A stretch of DNA of 64,000 bases from Mesotaenium endlicherianum (taxonomy: Eukaryota > Streptophyta > Zygnematophyceae > Zygnematales > Mesotaeniaceae). Positions within the stretch are counted from its first letter, which is position 1. Every line of letters starts with the position of its first letter. The notes below the pieces were generated by a model, which saw only the letters and a list, made by a program, of their open reading frames with translations, ran no database searches and had not been told where the DNA came from. The DNA lies in assembly GCA_009602735.1 (NCBI GenBank), contig WELA01003517.1, positions 664,575-728,574 of the forward strand, written 5' to 3'. The position numbers were made by a program, and so were the translations under genes. Shown here in pieces: positions 20,800-31,305 of the stretch.

Positions 20800-22485
20800 T
20801 TAGGAGGGAGATGTCTGTGAGGCCCTATACTCAGGGGAGCCAGACCTCCTCCTGTCTTGGGGTCTTCTGAAGCCTGTCAAAGAAGGAGGTTCCGTGTAAG
20901 GACCCAGCGGAGAACGCAATAACTGGGCTGTTTCCTCCTGCACAGTCTGAAACTGAAGGGAGGCAGACTTCTCCTGGGCAGCCCTCAAACTGACAGGTAC
21001 GTATACCGGCATCCCAGAAGGATGTTGCATGACATGAGCCAAGTGTACATGCCCTCTCTGCGAGGGAGATAATGGCAGGCCTCTGGCTATCTCCCGAGCA
21101 GCCCTCCTGTCTGCCCTGTCTGACTGGGTCTCCTTGCCTGGAGATGGGCTCTGTCCTCTGGCAGTTCCCAGCCAAGTGATATCCTCCTCTTCAGCGAGTT
21201 GCTGCATGGCCAACCCCGTCTTCTCCCTTATAGGGGATGTGGCAGGTGTCAGGATCACGGCGGGGCTAGTGTCCTCCTCCTCGCCTTCCTCCTTGTCTTC
21301 CTCTGACTCCTCCTCCTCGCCGTCCCCGGGTTCCTCTGAGACTTTTGGGGTCTCTTCTGTCAGTTGCTCCAGCTCTTCCCGAGAAAAAGAATATCCTACT
21401 AACCTTCCCCTTTTAGGTGCTGGTGGGGGCTGCTGAGTCCGGACCGCATAGGGGTCCCTTTCCCCCTGCTTACTTGCCCATTTGGCATAAGCGTGTTTCC
21501 CTTTGGAGAATGACTCTCGGGCCCTGCTTTTGTCCCCTTGCATCTCTTGGCTCATGCAGTCTCTGACTCCATCCAATCTTGGGTCCCAAGCCGCAATGTG
21601 AGGGGGCAATACTATGTTCCCCTTTAGGTTTGTCAGGAAATCCTCATCGGTCGCCCTGTCATTCTGCTGGTCCCTCATGTTGATGGTCATCCACCGCCAA
21701 TCAGTGGGCTTTTGGAAGAAGGCAGGGTCTGTCTTTTTAAGAGTACAAGGGTACCAGTGCCCTGCAAAGTCCAGCTGACTGGTTTCCCTGGCCAATAATT
21801 CCCAGCTCATCCTCTCCACCTCATTGTACATGGCCTTGAACCTATTATGGGGTGTTGAGTCCTTGAAGCTGTCCGCGTCCATGGGGATCATCCTGATGAC
21901 CCTATCTGTCCCCCAGATACCAGGAATCGAGACAGCTCCTGCTTCGTTCACCTGGGCCATTGCCTTGGCCTCTCCGGTGGTATATCCTACCATCCTGGCG
22001 TAATCGTGGTAGAGGAGGAGCCCTGTGCCGACCTCTATATACTTGTCAAAGTTTTCGGATGTCTTCCCTTCCTTCTGGAGGATTTCCTTCTGCGACTCAC
22101 TGCGACTTCTCTGGGCATACTTGAAGGCCTCCTCCAATAGATCANATAGATCAAAGCCCCTGCCCAGCACCGTGTAGCGGTAGCTGCTGATTCTCCTCTG
22201 TTCTTCTTCTTCAGCCTGCTGCTTCCGTTTCTCCGCGGCTTGCCTCTCCTCCTCTGCTTTCTTGGCCTCCTCTGTAGCTTTTCTGTCCATTTCTTCCTGC
22301 CTCAGTCTGGCCTGTTCCTCCTCCTCCTTCTTCTTCTGCACCTCCCGCTGTTGTTGGAGTCGTTGTGATTCCCGAGCGGAGATGGAAGATGATTCGATGT
22401 CTCCACAAAATTGCAAGTATTCTGCATGTGCCTCTTTCGCCCTTCTCTTCCTCTTGAGATCAGACTTTTGAGTCATCCTGCTCAA
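20800..22485 (-). CDS. Gypsy-2 accessory ORF of unknown function (561 codons)
   Basis: A long sense-oriented frame between integrase and the 3' LTR. The N-terminal third is a highly charged, probably coiled-coil region (QQQREVQKKKEEEEQARLRQ and following). A more globular middle follows (YIEVGTGLLLYHDYARMVGY, SWELLARETSQLDFAGHWYP, TDWRWMTINMRD), then an acidic stretch (EEPGDGEEEESEEDKEEGEE) and a Ser/Pro/Arg-rich tail. I see no signal peptide, membrane segment or Cys pattern, so it does not look like an envelope protein. I do not recognise the family. One unresolved base lies at 22,145. Confidence 0.7.
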   Translation of the reverse strand: MSRMTQKSDLKRKRRAKEAHAEYLQFCGDIESSSISARESQRLQQQREVQKKKEEEEQARLRQEEMDRKATEEAKKAEEERQAAEKRKQQAEEEEQRRISSYRYTVLGRGFDLXDLLEEAFKYAQRSRSESQKEILQKEGKTSENFDKYIEVGTGLLLYHDYARMVGYTTGEAKAMAQVNEAGAVSIPGIWGTDRVIRMIPMDADSFKDSTPHNRFKAMYNEVERMSWELLARETSQLDFAGHWYPCTLKKTDPAFFQKPTDWRWMTINMRDQQNDRATDEDFLTNLKGNIVLPPHIAAWDPRLDGVRDCMSQEMQGDKSRARESFSKGKHAYAKWASKQGERDPYAVRTQQPPPAPKRGRLVGYSFSREELEQLTEETPKVSEEPGDGEEEESEEDKEEGEEEDTSPAVILTPATSPIREKTGLAMQQLAEEEDITWLGTARGQSPSPGKETQSDRADRRAAREIARGLPLSPSQRGHVHLAHVMQHPSGMPVYVPVSLRAAQEKSASLQFQTVQEETAQLLRSPLGPYTEPPSLTGFRRPQDRRRSGSPEYRASQTSPS

Positions 22486-22800
22486 TCATAAACACAATGC
22501 AGTTAATGAAGTCATGATATTTTGCCGCTACTGAGTGCCCTTGATGAAGAGGAACGTGATCGGGAGAGTTCCTAGTGTGGAATACCTGGTGTGAGTGAAT
22601 ATAAGGGAAAATTGAGTTAGAGAGCAAGTGAGTGTGAGCGCAGGTTGAGTGTGTAATATGGTGATCAGAGAATACCACTCCCTCCAACTTAATTTTAAAG
22701 GTGGGCTGCCTGTCACAACTGTCACTAACTGTCACATCCCCCTCCAACTTATATGGAGACAAGACCTCCTGTCACCTTCCCGTGTCAACTGAAATGACTG

Positions 22801-25800
22801 TTAGGGAGGTGCCCCAGCCGCCCGAAGGTGGAACCGTTTCAACGCCCCTTTTGCATTGGTCAGCTGATCTTTAAATTCCCCAGTGTCCCCAGAGGCATCG
22901 TAACCCTTCCATCGGATGAGGTACTTCATGACATATTTAGACGATCGACGGACCGAGCGAGCGTCTAAAATCTCATCGACCTCATATTCCTCAGGATCGC
23001 CGTCCCGGACAGCGGGGACCGGTCCCGGTTGGACAGGTAACCGACCTGTGAACAGTGTATCACCTTTGATGTATGGTTCCAGGAAGGAGACATTAAAGAC
23101 CGGGTGACCCTTGTAGTCAGCTGACATGTTCAGTTTGTAAGCATTCTGACCGACACGACGTACCACCGAATATGGACCGACCCAGACAGGGCCAAGCTTT
23201 TTCTTGACCACACCAGGGAGGTACAGGTGCTGAGAATGCAGTTTGACTAAATCCCCCTTGGAAAATGTCAGTTCCCGACGGTGTTGATTAGCGTATTTTT
23301 GTTGGTTTTCTTGGGCCGTGTGCAAGTTTCGTTGGACTTCTGACAGGGTGTCAGCAAACTCCTGAGTTAACTGGAGGGAGACCGGGTTGTCAATCCCTTC
23401 AGGGTGAGTTAAAGATTCCCCTAGCACATCTAGAGGAGACTTAGGGACTCTACCCAGGCTGAGTTCAAAAGGAGTTTTGCCCGTTGACGCGTGCACCGCA
23501 CTGTTGACCGCAAACTGAATTTGAGGCAACAGGTCATCCCAATTATCTTGTTTTTGGTTAATATATGCTCTCAGCACCTCCTGCAGAACTCGGTTAGTTC
23601 TTTCAGTCTGCCCATCAGTCTGAGGGTGGTTTGCTGTGCTGAGCAGCTGTTTGACTCCCATTAACCCCATTAAAGCTCTCCAGAACTTAGAGGTGAATTT
23701 TGAGTCTCTGTCTGAGATGATATTAGAAGGGAGCCCATGTTGGCATACTACATGGTTGTAAAACTGTCTCGCTGTTTCGAGTGCAGTCACTTTGACAGTT
23801 GTGGGGATAAAAATGACCATTTTTGTCAGTTTATCCACGACTACCAGTATTGAATCATGCCCGTTGGCAGTTCTTGGTAGTGAGACCACCCAGTCCATGG
23901 ATATAGTTTCCCAGCGTCCCGCTGGGATGGGTAGCGGTTGCAAGAGACCTCCGGGTGGTGTGTGCCGAGACTTATTTCTCTGACACTGGTCACAGGACTT
24001 GACATATTTCAAGACCTCCCGGGGTAACCCCTCCCAATGATAATGTTTTGCCAGTTTGCCAACAGTTTTGGCCTGCCCCAAATGTCCACCCAGGAGACTG
24101 TCATGAGCTTGACTCAGTAAGAGAGACCTTATTTCCAAATTATTAGGAATGACCAGCTTCAGCCTGCCTGAAGTGGTTTCAGTCACCCAGACCCCTCCCT
24201 TGAGCTTATACCCGAGTGCGGTAGCACGACACATACCAGTAGTGGGGCTGGGCTCAAATGTTGGGTCAGAAAGGTAGGCTTTCCTAAGTTGTTCAAGGAA
24301 GGACTTTTTCACCTTTAGTGAAGTGAGTGCACACAGGACTTTATCTACAGCATGCTGACTAAAGTTCCTTTCTTGCAAGTCAGGTCTTCTAGAGAGTGCA
24401 TTAGCAGGATTCAACTTCCCTGGTTTGTAGTCGATCTGGACTTGGAACTGCTCCAGCATCTGGCTCCAGCGGTTCTCCCTCCTCGACAGCTTGGACTTCT
24501 TCTGAAAGTGGGTCAGAGCTAGATGATATGTAATCACCTTAAAAGATTTACCATGTAAGTATGCTCTCCACTGTTTGAGTACATGAAGGATAGCTAGCAG
24601 CTCTTTATTATGCACTGAGTAATTAATCTCCGCTGGATTAAATTTCATAGACTCATACAACACAGGATGCCACTCCTGCCGTACCTTACCATCCTTTGTG
24701 GTTTTGACAGCAGGCTGCAACAAAATAGCACCCATGGCAAAGTCAGAGGCATCAGTAACCACCTGCACCGGTTTGCTGGTGTAATACACGGCTAGCACTG
24801 GGGCAGAACAAAGGGCATCCTTAAGGGTCTGGAAGGCAGCCTGCTGCTCTTTCCCCCACACATACCCTATGTCTTTCTCAGTAAGGTCAGTCAGTTTACT
24901 GGCCTTTGTGGAATAATTCTCAATAAATCTCCTACAGTAGTTAGCCAACCCGAGGAAGGATCTAACTTCAGAGACAGACTGTGGTATTGGCCAGTCCCTT
25001 ATGGTCTGGACTTTCTTAGGATCCACGCTGATGCCATTTTTAGTGACAATGTGGCCTAAGAATTCAATACTGTCTTTAAAGAAATCACACTTGCTCATAT
25101 TAGCATATAAGTGATTCGTTCTAAGTGTTCAGCGTGCTGAGCTTCATCTTTAGAGAAAATTAAAATATCATCCAGGAAAACTTGCACAAACTTATCCAAA
25201 TAAGGTCTAAAAATGTCATTCATAGCACCCATGAAGGTGGCAGGAGCATTAGTCAGTCCAAATGGCATGACGTTGAACTCATAGTGTCCATAACGTGTAC
25301 GAAAGGCAATCTTGTGTTGATCCCCCTCAGCAATTTTGAATTGATGATAACCACTCTTGAGATCGATCTTATTGAACACCTTAGCACCAGACAGGGTATC
25401 AAGCAAGTCCTCGATTCTGGGTAAAGCATACTTGTTCTTTACTGTAATTCTGTTCAGGGCTCTGTAATCCACACACATCCGCATACCGCCATCCTTTTTC
25501 TTAACAAATAGGATGGGTGCGCCGTAAGGTGATATACTGGGAGAAATATAACCATTTTCCTCAAGCTCTGCAATCTGTGTTTTCAACTCCTCGCTCTCCA
25601 CATAAGACAAGCCATACGTGCGTTGCCAAGGTGGCTGACTCCGATGTAATGAATCAATCCTATGATCTACTTCCCTCTCAGAGGGTAGTCCTGGAGGCAT
25701 ATTAAATACATCCGTGTACTGAGCAACAATTTTTGCAGCAGTAGGGTGCTCCGGAGGGCTTACCTTTTTCTCAATCACTTCTTCAGGTTGAGGAGGTACC

Positions 25801-26495
25801 TCTCTTAGCAACAGACGAAACATTCTGTCTTCCTTCTGGTTCCAGCTTTTGACGAAGTCCATTGCATTCAGCAACTTGCATCCTTCTGGAAGCCTCTTCT
25901 TTTCCTTCATTTGCCATCCACACAGGACAAGAGGAAGAGCACTGGTGGGTGCCAAGTCAGTCTGCCCATCACTGGCTCCTCTCACTTTAACTGTACCTCT
26001 GCTCCAACACACTTCAGCTTGATGTCTATTAAGCCAGGACCTGCCTAGCACGAGATCATAAAAGCCAGTGTTGAGTACCTCAAATGTAAGCGTTTCAGTT
26101 AGAACTGCAATGCCAGAACCTAACTGGACCTCAATAGGCTTGGTTATAACTCCTCCCGGGATACTTGAGGCATCTCCAAGGAATATTTTTCTATTCCCTT
26201 GGGTGACAGTAGGCAGCCTTAGCCGCTTAACTAAGTCCTTGTGGATAAAAGTATGTGACGCCCCTCCGTCAACAAATGCCCTCACCTTCCTACCTGCAAT
26301 CATGCAATGCAGTAGGATAGGGGGGACTGTCTTTTCCTGACTTTCGCATTGTTCTCCTGACGTAGCAAAGAAATGTTGGACATCAGGTGGAACAAGAGCA
26401 TCCAGAGTGTGCACTCTCTGGACGTCTATATTGCTGATGGTCTCCTTTATCTGGTTGTCAGGCATGCATAGTGAATCCAGTTCAGCAGGACCCAT
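22801..26495 (-). CDS. Gypsy-2 pol: protease, RT, RNase H, integrase, chromodomain
   Basis: Protease ([29 protein letters not shown]), RT ([53 protein letters not shown]), RNase H ([19 protein letters not shown]), an integrase zinc finger ([22 protein letters not shown]), an integrase core ([31 protein letters not shown]) and a chromodomain ([28 protein letters not shown]). The chromodomain tail places it among chromoviruses, in which this domain directs integration to heterochromatin marks. Confidence 0.9.
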
Positions 26496-26563
26496 AATAC
26501 CTGCTACGAGGGCAGCTAGTGACGACTCACTATCTCTAGCATCCTCACAGTCAGTAGACTGGA

Positions 26564-28041
26564 TTACTGACTGTTGCTGTCTTTTAAAGGCTGGTCTTTT
26601 CTCTCGACCTTAGGAAGGTGCTTGACTGGACACTGCTCTTTGAAGTGACCTGGCTGCTGGCAATGAAAGCAAATCGATTTTGCTGAGGCTGGTCTCGGCT
26701 TAGTCCTACCACCACCCCTTCCATAGCCACCTCGAGAGGAACCACCTCTACCTCTAGACTGAATAGCGTTGTACTCATACTCATACTCATCACCCTGATT
26801 ATCCTCAGCCAGGTCTCCTTCAATTGCATTGTAGCAGCCGTGGGGCTTTTTGACAATCTTAGACACCAAAGCATTACTTTGGCGCTTGTGATTGAACTGC
26901 TGCTGATCCCAAGCGTCAGCATCCTGGGTCAAGTCAGCCAGTTTCTCATACTTCTTCTCAGCGAAATGACCAGAGACTTCGGATTTCAAGCCATACCTGA
27001 AGTATGCTATCCTATACCGTTCTGGCAAGTCTGGCTGTTTCATCATGTTCTCCTGGAACTTTTGAGCAAACTCAGCAACTGAAGTGGTCTGCTTCAGTGT
27101 CAGGGAGATCATCGCATAGATAGCTTTCTCCTGCTGGTTGATGACATCAAACTTCTCATGCAGCTTCTCGACAAACTCTCCCCACGTAGGGTCACCGAGT
27201 TGCCGAGCCTAAGCTCTTCCTTCCAGTAAAGCCACCAATCTGCGGCACTGCCTTCCAGTAGCACACCGGTGTTCCTGACCTTCTCGTAATCTTGCCGTTC
27301 TGGGTAGTTCTCCAGCCACTGCCCAACATCCGCGAGAAACTTGATCAGGTAATATTTTCTGTTTCCCTCAGGATCATATTCCTGAGGAGGTTTCTGCTTG
27401 GGCTTACTAGGCCCTCGACCACCACCACTAGTGGTTTGAGACCCCAGTTAGTCTCTGTCCCGTTGTAGGGACATTATGATTCTTTTGTCCTCCTGTTGGG
27501 ACTGATACATGGCCGCCATTTGCGACTGCATCTGAATGAACAATGCTCCCAAGTCTACACTCTGGGGTGGTAGATTAGCAAATGCAGCAGCAGCATTGAC
27601 CTCTACTCGTTGAGTAGGGTCCTCAACAGTCCCTCTCGCTCCTGCAGCAGCAATTCCTGCCGCATTCAGCCGGTCACGTATTTGACCTAGGGGTACATTG
27701 AGTTGTACAGCAGGAGGTGGGTTCAGAACATTGGCCCTTGATGCCATAAGTTCTTCAACAGTGCGCTCGTCAGCTGGCTGTCCTTCCCTCCTTTGTATAT
27801 CTTCAGCGGCCTTTGCTACTTGTTCAGCTTCTAGTCTGGCTATCTCCTCCTCAGCTTGCTGAGCTGCGACTGAGGCAATAGCAGCTGCCTCATCTGCAGC
27901 CTCCCTAGCTGCAGTATCCGCTACTGCTTCCGAATAGGTACGGTTTCCCGCTACATGGCTTTCCGCCTGGTTTTCGACATTCTCGTTATCCTGGTTCTCC
28001 ATGTCTCGGGAGTTGCTAGTTTGAGACCTTGTCCTTACCAT
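26564..28041 (-). CDS. Gypsy-2 gag region
   Basis: The region begins [20 protein letters not shown], just inside the primer-binding site. It has an Ala/Glu-rich N-terminal part, a capsid-like part ([20 protein letters not shown]) and a single CCHC knuckle ([14 protein letters not shown]) preceded by an Arg/Gly-rich stretch. This is typical Ty3/gypsy Gag. Confidence 0.8.
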
Positions 28042-28062
28042 ACAAAGAAGACTGTGATAACT

Positions 28063-28074
28063 GCTCCGATACCA
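28063..28074 (-). other. Gypsy-2 primer-binding site
   Basis: On the minus strand TGGTATCGGAGC begins one base inside the 5' LTR. It resembles the initiator tRNA-Met site TGGTATCAGAGC with one difference. The identical 12-mer is found at the same place in Gypsy-3. Confidence 0.85.
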
Positions 28075-28075
28075 C

Positions 28076-28796
28076 TGAAATGAATCGACTTACCAAATAG
28101 GCGATTAACAATTAATAAAGATCTTTATATCAGCAAGTAATCTTTATGGTATTTTCCGTTAACTGGTTTAACGGCAAAGGACAACACACTAGCAGTGAAT
28201 AATACTCGTCAGTCAAATGCGAGTAAACTAGCATCAATAATGCAAATCAGTAAACTCATACATAAGCAAGGTTAGAAGACAGTGCGTATCAATGGCTTCT
28301 TGCCTTGGATTCAGATCCCTCTCAGTAAGCTGTACAAGAGAGTTGGCTCCGTTCCCGAATGCCGAACTTGAGAGCAATGCCTAGCATATGTACATGGAAT
28401 GGGTTTACTGTTCAACGGTCAGTGCGATGGCACCGCCTACCCGGGAGTTAACCACGTTGGTAGGACCTCGGTTAACCAACTCCACCGCCATCTCCCATCA
28501 TCCCGAATCGCCATCCATCATAGGGATGTCATCTGGCCATTCATCTAGCATACCACACTTAGATGCATATCGAGGCAGTTCGCTGCTACCGAGTACGGAA
28601 GTCAGCTAGCAGTCAAAGAATGTGTCAGCAAGCTGACTTAAGTTGACCTCAGCCTGCTACTTCCGGCCGAGTCATTAAACTGATATTAAATATAAAGTTT
28701 AGCAGACTGATCGTTAACTAGAGTTCAGCAAGCTGAATTTATTTAACTACATTATTTAACTGACTATTATGTCAACCAATATACTGATTCATTACA
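28076..28796 (-). repeat. Gypsy-2 right (5') LTR
   Basis: 721 bp, the direct-repeat partner of 19,969-20,714, followed by the target duplication GGGGA. Confidence 0.9.
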
Positions 28797-29110
28797 GGGG
28801 AGGACGGGGAGGGGGAAGGGGTGAAGGAGGAGAGGAGGAAGGAAGAAAGAAAGAAGGTGGAGTCCAGGGACGAGGGAGGAAGGGGAAGGAGACGAGGAGG
28901 GGGAGGAGGGGGGAAGAGGGAGGAGGAAGGGAGATGAAGGAGGAGGTCTCGGGGGGCGAAGGAGGAGGGGGGGAAGTGAGGCAGAGAAGGGAGGTGGAGG
29001 AGGAGGAAATGGAGAAGTGAGAGGAGGGAGGAGGTGGAGAAACCTGAAGGAGGGGAGGTGGATGGAGCGTGCTTGAAGGAGGAGGAAGGGAAAATATTGA
29101 GGGGAAATGA
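28797..29110. repeat. GGA-rich polypurine tract (right part)
   Basis: Continuation of the purine tract at 19,370-19,968, split by Gypsy-2. Confidence 0.85.
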
Positions 29111-30038
29111 CGAACAGTGTCCAGATTTAGGAATGCAGTTGATGGCCAAAACACATTGTTGACATAAGCAATGACGGCACCCTCACAAGGGTGCTAGCCT
29201 CTAGGGCCTCCGTGTAACCAACGGGAGATTTGGAGTCTGCAGGCTGAGAGTGCGCGAGCTCCTTTGGTGTCCTTTAATATATTACGCCTACCTTGGCATT
29301 GCAAAGAAGCATTAGTGCCTCGCGAGGCACTTCTGTGGCAGTGTCCATGCGTTACGAGTATGCAAGGCTCGCTGTGCGGTCCTGCACGCTTGCAAAAGCA
29401 AAATACTCACAGGGCTTGCAGGCTGCAATTCGGGAGCACCTTTGGTGTCCTTTAGTGTAAATGATAGGCCTACACTAGCAATGCAAAGAAAGCAAAAGTG
29501 CCTCGCGAGGCACTTTTGCGTAGAGTTTGTGACGGCTTGAGGCTGCAGCTTGAAGAAAAGGAGGCTCACTAATTCATGGGACTTTAGTGGGTGGGGCGCT
29601 GGGGGAGGGGGCGCTGGGACGGGTGGAAGGTGGAGGTTGGAAGGTGGCTGGCCCGGTGACTCGGAGTGCGTGCGTGCGTGGGGGGGCATGCCACGCGCGT
29701 GAGGCGAGCACGGATGGTCGCCGCCCGCACGCACGCACGCACTCCCTTGTTTCAAAAGATAAGTGCTTTTTGGCTCCTCCTTGGCTCACTCATCTCGACT
29801 GAGCCAGTGCTTGTGCGTGCCCGCCTGGTTGGGGGTGTGTATGTGGTGGCCCGGGGGGGGGGGGAGCTTGCTGATTGCAATTGACTGACTTATGCGGGTC
29901 GAAAGACTTTCTTGTTGCTTCTAATATCTCTTTACTGCTTGTGCTGCTTCTGCTGCTGCTTGCTTCTAGATGATGCTTGCGCCAAGGGTGGGACTAGGGC
30001 TAGAACTAGGTGTGAGTGCTTCTGGGATGGACCCCAAG
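29111..30038. other. Non-coding spacer with two palindromes and one inverted repeat
   Basis: No gene recognised. It contains two diverged copies of a segment of about 180 bp, each holding the word TTTGGTGTCCTTTA and the palindrome GTGCCTCGCGAGGCAC (29,315-29,330; 29,498-29,513, the second extended to a perfect 28-bp palindrome at 29,492-29,519). An 18-bp inverted repeat follows (29,663-29,680 with 29,728-29,745), then a G12-13 run near 29,852. Confidence 0.6.
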
Positions 30039-30536
30039 TGTAGTGAAACAGATAGATAAAGTACTTAGTAAAACAGAATACTTTATCTATTCAAGACAAG
30101 GATCTTTGAACACAAGTGGTAGCTTCTTGAAAGAGAGATAGCTTCTTGAAAGTTAATATATTTCTGAATTTTGGCAAGTACAAGAGTGATTCTCGAATGT
30201 CTTTCTATGTTCTAGCTCTTGTTTATATACTTGCTACATAAGTAATTTCTAGGAAGGTGTATGTTGATGTGTTGGCACCCAACACATCCCAAAACTTGCC
30301 ACCTCTTTCTAGAATAATGTACACATGTCCTTTTGACCTAAAAATGGCACATCTGACTTTTGCCACTTGGAGTTCCAAGGTCTTTCCTCTAACTTCGAAA
30401 ATGCCTTGGAAGGTTCAAAAGACATGAACCAAGCTAGAGTACCTATTCACACTTGACTCCACACAATACTACTCCAAATATATTTGAAAACATTAAAATA
30501 AATGCGAACTAATATATAATAACTCAAATCACTACA
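30039..30536 (-). repeat. Gypsy-3 left (3') LTR
   Basis: 498-bp direct repeat of 36,211-36,713, TG...CA ends. Confidence 0.93.
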
Positions 30537-31305
30537 TGACCCCCCCGATAGAAAAAGCGACGTCTCGGCGCGTCAAGTCAAGTTTTACACATGTGGAGCA
30601 AACTAGTCAACAGTTTCAAGTCAGATGCCCCACATGTGAAGAGGACTAGTCAAAGGCGCCAAGTCAGGTGCTACACATGTAAGGTAGACTAGGCAAGGTC
30701 GTAGGTGGTGTGACCTTATTGGCTAGCCTACTCCTTAATGATAAAGAAAATTGTACAAGTTGGCCCAGAATCTGCCACGAACTCAAAAATTCATAGCGGC
30801 CACAGAACTGCTCCAAATCTAAAAATTCGAGTGCCAGACGGACCGCGTCGGAGAACTCTACCGAGTCACCAAATCTGAGAGCATTCTCATTTCTGGACTG
30901 TCGTTGAGAGCTGAGAGAGTAGGCACTCCTCCAAATCTGTGCAGAAACTTCTGAAAATCATAAGTCCTTCTATACTTCTCCAAATTCTGCAAACTAAGTC
31001 TCAAACTGGGCGCTGTAAGATGTTCTACCAGAGTCTTGAGTTTCAGAGCATTCCAAGTTCAGGGGAGGGCACAATGTCAGAAGGCATATTCTGCCCTAAC
31101 AATGCCAGCAGCCTGACCCCCTTCTACTTAGAGCATCATATCTCTCTCACCAATGCTCCAAATTGAGAAAACTTGGACTCTAAATGACCGGCTACTCATG
31201 GACTACAGCCAGGTAAATTTTTAGAATTTATTATGCAGAGACCTATTACCAGTAGCAGTTTTAGTTTTCTGTTTAGAAACTGCGAGAAGAGAAGAGTGTC
31301 TAATG

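Larger units (their letters stand above)
19969..28796 (-). mobile_element. Gypsy-2: chromodomain Ty3/gypsy retrotransposon with an extra 3' ORF
   Basis: An 8.8-kb element with terminal repeats beginning TGAAATGAATCG and ending TTCATTACA, flanked by the 5-bp duplication GGGGA (19,964-19,968 and 28,797-28,801). Read right to left it has a primer-binding site, gag with a CCHC knuckle, protease, RT, RNase H, integrase with a chromodomain tail, an additional 561-codon frame, a polypurine tract and the left repeat. The protein-coding part carries a few breaks. Terminal repeats differ by a modest number of changes including a 25-bp duplication, so it looks older than Gypsy-3. Confidence 0.92.

Noticed and set aside
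20800-22485. Envelope gene of an errantivirus-like element
   Set aside because: No signal peptide, transmembrane segment, furin-type site or conserved cysteines visible; a coiled-coil accessory protein fits better.
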